A stretch of 64,000 nucleotides of DNA, taken from contig CAUYUJ010016482.1 of NCBI GenBank assembly GCA_963575745.1, forward strand, positions 256,515-320,514, written 5' to 3'. The position numbers and the translations under genes are program-made. The notes under the pieces were generated by a model. The model was given only the letters and a program-made list of their open reading frames with translations. It did not search any database and was not told where the DNA came from. Shown here piece by piece: positions 31,866-38,816 of the stretch. Within the stretch, counting starts at the first letter, position 1; every line of letters starts with the position of its first letter. This DNA comes from Prorocentrum cordatum. Lineage: Eukaryota > Sar > Dinophyceae > Prorocentrales > Prorocentraceae.

Positions 31866-32884
31866 AAAAAAAAAACGCGCCCAGCTTTCCGACGCCATTT
31901 TTTCAGAGCCGCGCCCGTGTGTTGGTTGTTGTTGTTTTGGTTGGTTTTTGTTCTAGTTGTTCCGAGCCGAGCTTGCCGATGCGGCAAAAGGCGTGTAGAT
32001 CGCGTCACAGCTCTCGCCTGCCCGCGGGGCACGGGGCGTGTAAGCGTTCTTCCCTGCCCATGGGGCAACGCGCGCGTAAGGGTTCCTCCTTGCCCATGGG
32101 GCAACTCGCGTGTGAGCGTTCCGCCTTGCCCATGGGGCAGCGCGCGTGTAAGTTTGGGTCGTGTCACTGAAACCGCCAGCCTAAAAAGGCAAAACGGCGC
32201 GTGCGCCCGCATCGTCGCGCGGAAATCGCTTGCCCATGAAGGCAATCGGCGTATGATCCCATTATGTGTGCACGTGCGTACATAACATCATGTATGTATG
32301 TATGTATTATAGTTACACCATATAGATATGCGTATATGCAAATGGTGTATGTGTATATATGTGTGTATGTGTATTTGAATACATATATATACATATATGT
32401 GTGTATATACATACATACATGTTTACGACTACACATACATATGTAAATATGTTTATATATATATATATATATATGGAATTCGCATATCATCTACATGTTT
32501 GTGCATACATTTGCATGCATAAGATTTACAGACCAGCGAATACGTTAGCAGCACCAACCCATTTTTGGATTAGAAAAACTAGCTCGGATCAGAAAAAACG
32601 CAGGTCGGATCAAAATCAGGTTGTTCGACGCCATCGGATCAGAATCAACGTGTTGGATCAGATCCAGGCACCCCGAACAGATCTGGATCAGAATTCCAGA
32701 TCCTGGCAACCCCAGGGGCCAGGCCCACCGCGCAAGGCAGGGGCTGACCGCGCAGCAGGCCCAGCAGGCCCAACAGGCCCACCAGGGCAAGCGCAAGGCC
32801 GGCTCTGGCGGCAAGGGCGGCTCCTGGGGGGGCTGGGGCAAGAAGAGCAACGGCGGAAACGGAAGCAAGTGGCAGCGCCGCTGA
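25140..32884 (+). CDS. ORF1 (Gag-like) of the SDR element, intron-rich, interrupted
   Basis: Start ATG 25140 ([16 protein letters not shown]). Exons: 25140-25253, 25342-25416, 25470-25657, 25721-25939, 26012-26087, 26149-26262, 26324-26475, then 32719-32884 after the TIR insert. Gaps of 88, 53, 63, 72, 61 and 61 bp all end in AG; five start GC and one GT, and removing them keeps one frame. The protein is helical with a coiled-coil-like [14 protein letters not shown] and a [16 protein letters not shown] segment. It ends in Gln-Ala repeats followed by a Gly/Lys-rich tail ([13 protein letters not shown] ... KWQRR), as in nucleic-acid-binding Gag tails. Joining 26475 to 32719 continues the frame exactly. 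No zinc knuckle. Its role as Gag is inferred from position upstream of RT. Confidence 0.6.
25254..26323 (+). other. Six short GC-AG / GT-AG introns in ORF1
   Basis: Intron-like gaps: 25254-25341, 25417-25469, 25658-25720, 25940-26011 (GT), 26088-26148 and 26263-26323. They are C- and G-rich, end in CAG, and often start GCGCGC or GCCCGC. Exon lengths sum to whole codons at each phase-0 junction. GC 5' splice sites are established for dinoflagellates. Confidence 0.6.
26518..26625. repeat. Subterminal GGATCAG motifs, left end
   Basis: GGATCAG occurs at about 26519, 26541, 26569, 26586 and 26606, some within the palindrome-like GGATCAGATCC. The right end has a matching set at 32576-32690. Confidence 0.65.
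26641..26814. repeat. (TA/CATA)n microsatellite
   Basis: Alternating TATATG/CATATA repeats directly before the assembly gap. The Ile/Tyr-rich frames here are artefacts. Confidence 0.9.
26815..26914. other. Assembly gap (100 N)
   Basis: One hundred undetermined bases, probably a placeholder. True length and content are unknown. Confidence 1.
26970..27560. repeat. CCT-rich then GGA-rich low-complexity tracts
   Basis: Pyrimidine-rich CCTCC at 26970-27150 and purine-rich GGAGGA at 27285-27560. The two have complementary composition with ~130 bp between them. No gene is supported. Confidence 0.85.
27665..27825. repeat. GGCTCAACGG / CCGTTGAGCC repeat block, copy 1
   Basis: GGCTCAACGGCTCAA at the left and CCGTTGAGCCC at the right form inverted motifs around GTTGATCCATTGAGCCCCTG. 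The block is repeated at 30935-31060 and partly at 31195-31265. Confidence 0.65.
27922..29293 (-). pseudogene. Unknown KRPAAA / CSKKPAG-repeat protein with an internal TGA
   Basis: The frame from [20 protein letters not shown] runs to a TGA at 28226-28228, about 355 codons. The middle ([36 protein letters not shown]) is a compact unknown domain. Then come an Ala/Lys-rich stretch, ~40 Asp/Glu, and KRPAAA modules. The C-terminus is built of [14 protein letters not shown]-like repeats. The TGA replaces the TGC (Cys) of one such repeat; the same frame then continues through three more CSKKP units to a stop at 27922. So this is a single nonsense change, or a sequence error. A longer start at 29533 ([17 protein letters not shown]) looks like a signal peptide but comes from low-complexity DNA, so I prefer 29293. 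Acidic and basic blocks suggest a nuclear protein; no function is assigned. Confidence 0.55.
29370..29870. repeat. Poly-T and (CT)n tracts
   Basis: T runs at 29377-29411 and 29658-29694, and CT/TCTC repeats at 29510-29640 and 29695-29870, upstream of the minus-strand gene. Nothing coding. Confidence 0.95.
30095..30400 (+). repeat. 26-29-bp minisatellite (GTGAGTCGTTCGGGCTCCTC)
   Basis: About eleven copies of GTGAGTCGTTCGGGC followed by a variable CCTCGTCCTGGT tail. The Thr/Arg/Asn-rich minus frame is an artefact. Confidence 0.85.
30400..30640 (+). repeat. TCTTGGGG-type dispersed repeat, copy 3 (no AT-rich core)
   Basis: GGGGCGTCTTGGGTGCCTCG and GGGGGCCTCTTGG steps, directly continuing the minisatellite. 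Bases 30640-30930 show nothing recognisable. Confidence 0.7.
30935..31430 (-). pseudogene. Duplicated exon-like segment ([14 protein letters not shown])
   Basis: On the minus strand, 31290-31577 reads ...[20 protein letters not shown] then [20 protein letters not shown] and ALWHFCIP. A second, nearly identical copy of its 3' part lies at 31060-31195. The two copies are ~218 bp apart and each is followed by the GTTGAGCC block. It looks like an exon of a real gene captured in the TIR element, but no longer gene model can be drawn. Confidence 0.4.
31585..31740. repeat. CAGTTTTTCGAGCAGCGCC dispersed tandem repeat
   Basis: Four to five copies of a ~38-bp unit around TTTTCCGAGCAGCGCC. Weaker copies continue after the CT microsatellite (31885-31970). 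Confidence 0.65.
31768..31866. repeat. (CT)n microsatellite
   Basis: About 97 bp of pure CT with one interruption. Confidence 0.98.
32019..32155. repeat. 36-bp minisatellite with a TTGCCCATGGGGCAA palindrome
   Basis: Four units, each holding TGCCCATGGGGCA and GCGCGTGTAAGCGTTCC. The core is a near-perfect palindrome. Confidence 0.75.
32270..32480. repeat. (TA/TG)n microsatellite
   Basis: Mixed TATATG, TGTATG and TA repeats close to the right end of the TIR element. Confidence 0.9.
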
Positions 32885-33105
32885 ACCACCGGAGTGGGGG
32901 AAGCGCGCGCCGGACGGGCACGGCCGTCAGCGCGGACCGCGGAGTCATCCAAGAACATTGCGATTGGCGCGGCTTTCGCCCCAAGGGACCCATGGCGCAC
33001 CATGTTTGCGCGGGTCCCGCCTCCTCCCTCCTCCCGCCGCGCGCCCTCGGTCTCGCCCCCCCTCTCCCTCCCCTCTGACGCGCCCACTCGCAGCTCGCCC
33101 GCGCC

Positions 33106-36100
33106 ATGAAGCGCCCGCGTGAGCCCGAGCGCCGGGATGGGCCGGCGCATGGGCGCTCGGCTTCCGATGCTCGCAAGTTGTCGTTTGCCGAAGCAGCCGC
33201 CCTCGAAGGCGATGCCAGCGTCGCGCAGGAGCGCGGTCGCGTGCCGCAGCAACCGCCCACGAAGGCGATGCTTGCTTCGCGCGGGAATGCGAACTCTCGC
33301 CGGACACCGTGGAGGCACTCGAATGGATGGCCTCGCGCTCGCCCGACGGTGTCGCCGCGCGCGCGCGTCGATCGCGCGGCGCGCCCGCGCGCGAGGTGCG
33401 TCAGGAGAGAGAGAAAGAGCAGCGCAGAGAATCCTCAACATGGGCCATCAGTTTCGAAGCGCTGGCTTGGTCGAACTCTGGAATCGTCACGCGGATCCGG
33501 GGGTCGAGACGGTGGCAAGGGGCGTCAACGGCCCTCTCTTCGAGAGGTTGCTCGCCGACGCGGGCTTCCATGACCCGCAGTGCGTCGAGTTTTTCCGCGA
33601 GGCGCGCCTAGCGCGATGCGACCTCGCCGACTGGGAGCACGCGCCGCCGCGCGGCCCGCGCAGGGTGCTCCCCTCATCGGGAAGCTCGAGCGATCAGGGA
33701 CGGGCGTCGAAGCGGTTCATCCGCCGATGATTCCGCTGGAAGAGATCCTCAGAGGCCCCGCGCGCGCGCGTCGCCTCCGCGGCGGGCTTCCATCTCCCCT
33801 TTCGCGGCGCCGCGACGCAGACAACGCCGGAGACAGGGAGAAGCTTTTCAGAAGAACGCGGCCGAGCGACTGCGACGCGGCGCTGCATGAGTGCGCCCTC
33901 GCCGACGCGAGAGGGGAGGCTAACGCCGCCGCGTCCTCTGTCCCCCGCAGACGTGCCCGCAGACGCGGCGGTTATCCCTCGTTTTGGCGTAGAGCAGGGG
34001 ATTCGGCCCGACGGAACCGCGAATGCGCCGCCGCGCCCGGCCAGCCTCGCCCGCGAGTCGCCCGCGCGGGAGGCGCGTGCTGTCGACGATTGCAGCGCGG
34101 CCCATCTAAACAGAGGGACGCAGCCTCAGGAACGCATGAAGCACGACACAGTCGACGCTTTATTTAAGCGCTTCGCTCATTCCGCCGGCCCATATTGTCG
34201 CACCGTTGTGGGCTAGCCGAGTTTTGGGGCCTCTTGGGGGCCGTTTTTGGGCCTCTTGGGGCCTCTTTTGGGCCTCTTGGGCGCCTCTTGGGGCGTCTTG
34301 GGGGCCTCTTGGGGGCCTCTTGGGGCCTTTTTGGGGCCTCCTGGGCGCCTTCTGGGGCGGAGGGCTCGATTTTTCAGTTCTCGGTTCTCCTCTTGAGCCC
34401 CTCTTGGGCCCGTCTTGGGGCCTCTTGGTCCGTCTTGGGCGGCACTTGGGCCGTCTTGGGGGCCCTCCTGGGCCGTTCCGGGGCCGTCTTGGGAGCCTCG
34501 TGGGCCGTCTTGGAGCGGTCTTGGGGGCCTCTTGGGCCGTCTTGGAGCGTCCGGAAGCCGAAAAAGCCAGAACGCAAAAAACATCGAAAAAACAATGAAA
34601 ATCAACGATTTTGGCCTCTTGGGGCCCTCTTCGGAGGCCTCTTGGAAGGCCCTTGGGGCGTCTTGGAGGCCTCTTGGGCTGTCTTGGGGCCCTGTTGGGC
34701 GTCTTCGGGCGATCTTTGGCCGTCTCGGGGCCCTCTTGGACCGTCTTGGAGGCTTCTTGGGGACCTCTTGGCCCGTCCTGGGGTCCTGTAACAGGGCTCC
34801 GGCATCTCTGACCCCACCTTGCCGGGACCTTGCCGGGGTACTTTTCGTCCGGGGACCCCCAGGGGCCGCCCCGCGCGCGCGAACTAGAACTACTGTTAAC
34901 CAGGCACCGGAGATCTTAGCACGCCCTGGCCCGTTGGGCCGGCGAATTTGACAGCAGAGGGACGCAGCCTCAGGAACGCATGAAGCACGACACAGTCGAC
35001 GCTTTATTTGACGCGTCCCGGAAGCTGGCCCGGCGCGATCAACGGCGCCTGCGCCGCATGCGCGCGCCGCGCCCTCCCCCTCAGGCACACCTGGGCTCTC
35101 TGGAGTTCTTCGAGGCCGATATTGACTCTGCGTTCCGCAGGGCCCCCCTGCGCCCGGACCACAGGTGCCTCGCGTGGGTGATCTATTGCTTCTCCGGGAT
35201 CGTCTGGGGTGCACAGCACGTCGCCCTCCCCTTCGGTGCAGGCGCGCTCCTCCCGGCCCCGCGACCCGGCCCCTGGCCGCCTCCCCCGCGCACCGCGGCG
35301 CAGTCAGCAGTGTCCACAATTGGGAAAGAATCGGGGAGGCCCTCGTGGCCATTTGCCGACGGCTCCTTCGGATTCCAGTCCTAAGATATGTCGACGACCT
35401 GTTCAGCGTCGACCGCCGGGGGGAGGCCCGCTCTCTCCCTCGACTCCCTTGCTTGCGCGCTTGTGCCCGCCCCCTCCCCTCGCGCGCGCGCAGGCCCACC
35501 GCGCCTTGACATGCGTAGTGCGGGTGATCAGATGCATATTGGGCTCGGCATCGGTGGCTGACCGGAAGACTCGGTCGGGATGCCCGCTCGTGATTCTGGG
35601 ATTGTCGATCTCGGTTCGCCGCGACCCGTGCGCTTTGTTCGCGAGGGGGGGCGGTCGGTTCGGCGCGCGCGTTCCTGCAGGCAACGAACGCGGGTTTGAC
35701 GGCCTGCCCGTCAGACGAGAAGGTCCAGAAATGGGTGAAACGCATTACTGCGGCGCTGCACGACGGATCTATGACAGCAGGCCCGCGCGCCCCGTGCGCC
35801 GCGCGGGCAGGGGCGACCTCGACGCACCCATGCCGCGCGATCGCGCAAACCCGCGGCGGTGCTGTTACGTTCGCCTGATTCAGCGAGCGCACACCGCGAG
35901 TCACCTCGCGAAGGTCGCTGCGCATTCCCTTTTCAGGAGCGAGATGAGGCAGCGCGACGCGGACGCGGCGGCCTCGTGGCTGCGGGGCCGCGGGGTCCGC
36001 TCGTGGTATCAGCTCGGGCAGCTTCCCGCGGTTTCGGTGCCGTCCCTGGGAATGTCAACGAACGCGCGCGCGACGATCCTCCGGGCTATCCAGCTGGCCA

Positions 36101-36264
36101 TCGAGTGCCGCCTGGATGAAGCCCTGTGCACCTTCGGCACGGCGCCCGTACCGGAGCCCAGCAGCTCAACCAGTGATTCCGACACTGTCGACTATCGCCC
36201 GACGACGATGGGCGCGCCGGGCGCGTACGTCGATGACGACCCGATCGAAACGACGTCTCCCTAG
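33106..36264 (+). CDS. Reverse transcriptase of the SDR element, intron-rich, interrupted
   Basis: Start ATG 33106 (MKRPREPERRDG). Exons: 33106-33208, 33265-33348, 33405-33601, 33664-33754, 33821-33892, 33951-34018, 34073-34165, 35010-35241, 35304-35425, 35494-35613, then from 35681. Removing the gaps gives one frame with RT landmarks in order: FFREGAPLIGKL, PRFGVEQGIRPDG, RAVDDCS, MKHDTVDALFDASR, FFEADIDSAFRR, VALPFGA, LLRIPVLRYVDDLF, CPLVILGLSIS, EKVQKWVKRI. YVDD is the catalytic Asp pair. A further short gap near 35040-35084 is likely. After residue ~430 (35785) I cannot place an RNase H; 35840-36264 is open (ending DDDPIETTSP) but unrecognised. The gene is broken between DALF and DASR by a 789-bp repeat with a 55-bp direct repeat. 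The RT type fits DIRS-order elements of dinoflagellates. Confidence 0.7.
33209..35680 (+). other. Nine short GC-AG / GT-AG introns in the RT gene
   Basis: Gaps: 33209-33264, 33349-33404 (GT), 33602-33663, 33755-33820, 33893-33950, 34019-34072, 35242-35303, 35426-35493 and 35614-35680 (GT); 54-68 bp, all ending AG. Junction phases agree throughout. The first is part of a 56-bp tandem duplication (TGCCGAAGCAGCCGCC and TGCCGCAGCAACCGCC), which suggests how it arose. Confidence 0.65.
34111..35009 (+). mobile_element. 789-bp TCTTGGGG repeat insert flanked by a 55-bp direct repeat
   Basis: CAGAGGGACGCAGCCTCAGG through ...GCTTTATTT is present at 34111-34165 and again, identically, at 34955-35009. 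Between them, 34206-34810 is a TCTTGGGG-type repeat with the usual AT-rich core (34555-34612). The RT frame reads through copy 1 and resumes after copy 2. Either this is an insertion with an unusually long target duplication, or an 844-bp GA-AG intron (CCTCAG then GAACGC). Confidence 0.65.
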
Positions 36265-36394
36265 GCGCGCCCACGCCGGCCAGCGCCGGTCGCTCCCGCT
36301 CGGGTCCGAGCAAGGCACGCATCCGCAAAAAGGGAGCGAACGCCGCCTGGCACAGCGCGTCAGAAGCCAGGCTGGCGCGCTCCCACCGCGTCGG

Positions 36395-36492
36395 GGCTCT
36401 CGAGAGGCGAGCAGGGCGCGAGGCGACCTCTCCCTCCTTCGGGGCTCCAGAGAGGCGCGCTGGGCGCGAGGCGACCTCTCTCTCCTCTCTCC
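36395..36492 (+). repeat. ~48-bp tandem duplication before the recombinase ORF
   Basis: GGGGCTC, GAGAGGCG, GGGCGCGAGGCGACCTCTCC occur twice in order. It lies 15 bp upstream of ATG 36508. Confidence 0.6.
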
Positions 36493-36507
36493 CATCGGCG
36501 CGCCAGC

Positions 36508-38077
36508 ATGAAGCTCGCCGACCAGGTTGCCGCGGCGGCCCCGTGGGCGTCACCCGCGGTCGTTGACGAAATCGCCAGGTTTCTGGTTTCTTGCGATGTC
36601 TTCGCAATTTCTTCCGTGCGGGCGGTAGGCGCCCCCGAGACATGGAATGGCCACGGGGCGCTCTCATCCGATGCGCAGCGCGCGATTGCACTGTTCGCGC
36701 GGGCGCGGCCGCCGCCGGGCCCGCCGCCCGCTGCGCCGGCGACGAGTGGCGAGGCGCAAGGGGCGCCCGTGCGAGCCGTGCTGTGTGTCTCTTCCTCCGC
36801 CGGCTCCTCTTCGTCCTCGTCCTCCTCCTCGTTGTCGTCCTCCTCGCCCCCCTCGCGGGCTGGCGACGGGCGCCCAGCCGGGCCAGCACTCGCGAGCCCA
36901 CATCAGCGGGGCGTTCCCTCGCAGCGGCTGCAGCTGGCGCGAGCGACAACCGCATTGATGGCGTCGCCACCGGGCTCGCGAAAGGGTGGCCCGCGCGCCG
37001 CAATTCGTCGCTTGCCCGTGGCACCGTGCGACCCCGACGTCAGGAGGCGCGCCTTGCTCGGGGCCCGGTACGCCGCCGTCCTCAATAGTGCCCCGCGTTT
37101 CCTCGGAACGTGGACGGCCGGCCTGAGGTGCTGGTTTCGCTTCGCCAAATCACAGCTTGGCCGAGGGGGCAGCCCCTTGCCGCCAACTGCGGACGAGCTC
37201 TGCCTCTGGGCCCTGTGTTTTTTCGAACCCAGGCACCTTTGCCAACTATAAGGCTCAGGTCGACAAGGCATGCGTGCTTCTAGGTCTCGATCGCTCGGCG
37301 TTCCGCAGCCCAGCAGTAGCGCGCGCGAAGACCGCGATCAAGCACCGTGCGCCTCAGCCCGGCCCGCGACCTCCTCCGGTCACGCGGAAGGCGCTAGTCG
37401 CAATGCTGCCGCACGTGCCAGATCCTCGGGTGCGAGCGCTGTTCGTGGTCGCCTTTGCCCTAGCCCTAAGGCTGCCCTCGGAGGCGCTGCCTATCCGCAT
37501 TGGCGATCCCGCGATGGCGGCCAATTTCCGTTTCAAGCAGGAGGAACTTGACCGCCCAGCGCCGACCATCGTGCTCTCCACCACGGGCGAAGTGGTCGTC
37601 CTCCACCTTTCGAGGCGCAAGCGCATGCCTAGGCCGAGCGTTGTCAGACGTTCGTGCTGGTGTCGCATATGCACCGCGACCTGCCCGGTGCACGCCCCGC
37701 GCGCCCTGCTGGGCGATATAGCGCCGGGTGCCTCCCCCTTCGCCCACTTGGCGAAGCCGACCAAGGCAGGGCGCGTTCTCCCCGTGCCGGCGGTTGCCCG
37801 CAACCTGCGCAGGTCGGCGCACGCGGCGGGGCTCCCCGATGCCGCCCGTATCGCCTCTAGGTGCCTAAGGCGCGGCCACGCGGAGACCCTCCGACAAGGT
37901 GGGGGGAGCCTCGCAACCATTTTGCGGGCCGGTAACTGGAGGTCCGGCGCCTTCAAGGCCTACCTAGACCAGCCTGCCTTGGAGGGCGCTGCGACGGGCG
38001 AGGGCATGGCCCTCTCCGCCAGCGTGGGCCCAGGGGCCGCGGGCCAAGCCCCCGCAAGCGCTGCCTCTCAGCCGTAA
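36508..38077 (+). pseudogene. Tyrosine recombinase of the SDR element, one frame break
   Basis: From ATG 36508 (MKLADQVAAAAPWASP) the frame passes a Ser-rich linker to an N-terminal core-binding domain (FLGTWTAGLRCWFRFAKS, PTADELCLWALCFF). At a T6 run (37218-37223) the homologous reading moves to the next frame (NPGTFANYKAQVDKACVLLG) and continues to the stop at 38077. The catalytic domain shows box I Arg in FALALRLPSEAL, a box II region CLRRGHAETLRQGG, and GNWRSGAFKAYLDQ with the Tyr nucleophile. The usual HxxR reads RCLR, so the catalytic His appears lost, unless the nearby HAE replaces it. The T-run slip could be a sequencing error. In this element type the recombinase integrates the circular cDNA. 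No introns are needed in the 3' 850 bp. Confidence 0.7.
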
Positions 38078-38187
38078 TGCGCGCTTCGTCGCGCCTTTCG
38101 TACCGCGCGCGGCAAGAAATCCGCGACGATTGGCAGTGGGGGGCGCGCGCACGACGGCTGACGCCAGCCTGCTGTTGCATTGGGTTG

Positions 38188-38338
38188 TAGCAGCCAGGCG
38201 TCGCCGTCGAGGCGCGCGCCGCCGCCGCCTTGTTCTCGGCGGGAGCAGCGCCGCCCGACGCGCCGCCGCACCCATCGCAGGATGGTTGCTGCGACCGCGT
38301 GGCGGACGCCGGAGAGCGCCGCGCCCGCAGCGCTGTGG
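38188..38338 (+). repeat. Split direct repeat B1
   Basis: TAGCAGCCAGGCGTCGCC ... GAGAGCGCCGCGCCCGCAGC and GCTGTGG. 151 bp, nearly identical to 38666-38816. It ends exactly where A2 begins. Confidence 0.85.
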
Positions 38339-38643
38339 TGAGCGAACAGCCGAGGCACGAATGCTGTTCGCGGGCAGAGCAGCGAGGCTGCGCTGCGCGT
38401 GCGTCCGCGCGCCACGCAGCGAGCGAATGAGCTTGCGAGGGGCGCATCGCCGCGAGGCGAACAGCACGCGAAACGCGAGAAAGATGGAGCCGCGGCTTTG
38501 TCGGTTGCGCCGCGGCTAGGCCGCCGCGGAGGGGGCGAACGCGAGCGTTCACCGCGGCGCCGGCCAGCCTTGCCGCGCACAGGTGAAATCATAATTTGAC
38601 CGCGGCAGGCGGGGCGCCATCTCTGGCCTGGGCGCGTTTCGCC
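38338..38643 (+). repeat. Split direct repeat A2
   Basis: 306 bp matching A1 at 20958-21263. Long minus-strand frames here are shadows. Confidence 0.85.
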
Positions 38644-38665
38644 CCGCCCACATCCGCCCGGGTTC

Positions 38666-38816
38666 TAGCAGCCAGGCGTCGCCGCCGAGGCGCGCGCCGC
38701 AACCGCCTTGTGCTCGGCGGGAGCAGCGCCGCCCGACGCGCCGCCGCACCCATCGCAGGATGGTTGCTGCGACCGCGTGGCGGACGCCGGAGAGCGCCGC
38801 GCCCGCAGCGCCGTGG
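38666..38816 (+). repeat. Split direct repeat B2, right end of the element
   Basis: Second copy of B, ending CCGTGG. Beyond it (CTAAGTGC) the host reading frame resumes. A 22-bp spacer separates it from A2. Confidence 0.85.

Larger units (their letters stand above)
26476..32718. mobile_element. 6.2-kb insertion with 33-bp terminal inverted repeats
   Basis: The left end (26476-26508) starts CCCCTGGGGTTGC and ends GGAATTCTGATC; the right end (32686-32718) is its reverse complement at 30 of 33 positions. Just inside both ends lie several GGATCAGATC/GGATCAGAAT motifs, as in subterminal transposase-binding arrays. It interrupts ORF1 so precisely that deletion restores the frame; no target duplication is evident. 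Inside are microsatellites, an assembly gap, a minus-strand gene (27922-29293), TCTTGGGG repeats and a duplicated exon. No transposase was recognised, so it is probably non-autonomous. Confidence 0.65.
20958..38816 (+). mobile_element. Tyrosine-recombinase retrotransposon with split direct repeats (Ngaro/PAT-like)
   Basis: A ~306-bp repeat A1 (20958-21263) is repeated in the same orientation as A2 (38338-38643). A2 is flanked by two ~151-bp copies of a second repeat, B1 (38188-38338) and B2 (38666-38816). The order A1 - ORF1 - RT - YR - B1 - A2 - B2 is the split-direct-repeat structure known from Ngaro and PAT elements of the DIRS order, which integrate with a tyrosine recombinase instead of a DDE integrase. 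Inside are an ORF1 (25140-32884), an RT gene (33106-36264) and a YR gene (36508-38077), all on the plus strand. It is 17.9 kb long because of a 6.2-kb TIR insert and a 0.8-kb repeat insert. The host frame on each side can be joined without a target duplication, as expected for this mechanism. Confidence 0.8.

Noticed and set aside
20958-38643. A1 and A2 as ordinary LTRs of an LTR retrotransposon
   Set aside because: A2 is bracketed by a second repeat (B1/B2), and the internal genes include a tyrosine recombinase with no DDE integrase, which fits split direct repeats instead.
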